Shown here piece by piece: positions 21,891 to 21,891 of a stretch of DNA of 21,891 nucleotides (its first letter is position 1; the number at the start of each line of letters is the position of its first letter). Under the pieces are notes generated by a model. It was not told where the DNA came from. It saw nothing but the letters and a program-made list of their open reading frames with translations, and searched no databases. Origin of the DNA: CAYVOX01 sp964453035 (GTDB taxonomy: Bacteria > Chloroflexota > Anaerolineae > Anaerolineales > Anaerolineaceae); NCBI GenBank assembly GCA_964453035.1, contig CAYVOX010000043.1:1-21891 (forward strand), given 5' to 3'. The position numbers and the translations under genes were made by a program.

Positions 21891-21891
21891 A

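Noticed and set aside
1..21891. CRISPR array, insertion sequence transposase, integrase or toxin-antitoxin genes
   Set aside because: No regularly spaced repeats and no transposase, recombinase or paired small toxin-antitoxin frames were seen on either strand.

Overview
The window looks like chromosomal DNA of a moderately high-GC, probably anaerobic bacterium. I lean to Chloroflexota (Anaerolineae-like). The reasons are secreted proteins with Thr/Pro-rich linkers after short anchors, very large glycosyltransferase-like membrane proteins, a small SRP RNA, a glycyl radical enzyme, and several promoters whose -10 box sits only 7-10 nt from the start codon. This placement is inference from style, not a phylogenetic result.

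Layout, left to right. (a) 1-3389, minus strand: the first codons of a possible leaderless gene leaving the window at the left edge under a GAAC-N4-GTTC palindrome. Next comes a tight four-gene operon encoding an IclR-type HTH fused to a flavin-binding split barrel, an ABC ATPase, a permease and an NMT1/RibY-like lipoprotein. The operon has a near-consensus promoter covered by a striking double dyad operator. (b) 3417-8897, minus strand: an HpcH/HpaI-type aldolase, a 1085-residue two-module membrane glycosyltransferase-like protein and a second GT39/ArnT-like protein. The last two are separated by a tandem GGGGATGATATCCCC palindrome. (c) 8907-10870: a divergently transcribed PhzF-family protein, a convergent SAM methyltransferase with a C-terminal zinc ribbon, and the SRP RNA with its own consensus promoter. 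(d) 11223-14414, plus strand: a murein-peptide operon with a YkfB-like dipeptide epimerase, a YkfC-like NlpC/P60 endopeptidase and an alpha-oxoamine synthase. (e) 14463-20209, plus strand: a secreted SGNH-like protein with Cys in place of the usual Ser, a SpoU-family RNA methyltransferase, a large GH106-like glycosidase, and a leaderless lipoprotein with two Gmad2-like domains. (f) 20210-20843: a structured, AT-richer region without a convincing gene, holding a promoter, a hairpin with a T run and a cluster of palindromes. (g) 20844 to the right edge, minus strand: the C-terminal half of a glycyl radical enzyme, with lower GC and different codon use.

How the genes fit together: region (a) reads as a self-regulated cofactor uptake operon, with flavin or thiamine precursor the best guess. 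Region (d) reads as trimming and epimerisation of cell-wall peptides with an added PLP enzyme of unknown substrate. Regions (b) and (e) contain envelope glycan and glycoside functions. The most interesting signals are the flavin-barrel transcription factor with its 21-bp-phased double operator, the recurrent leaderless architecture, the PLP enzyme in the ykfBC-like operon, the GD-Cys SGNH protein and the glycyl radical enzyme lacking the usual Cys-x-Glu.
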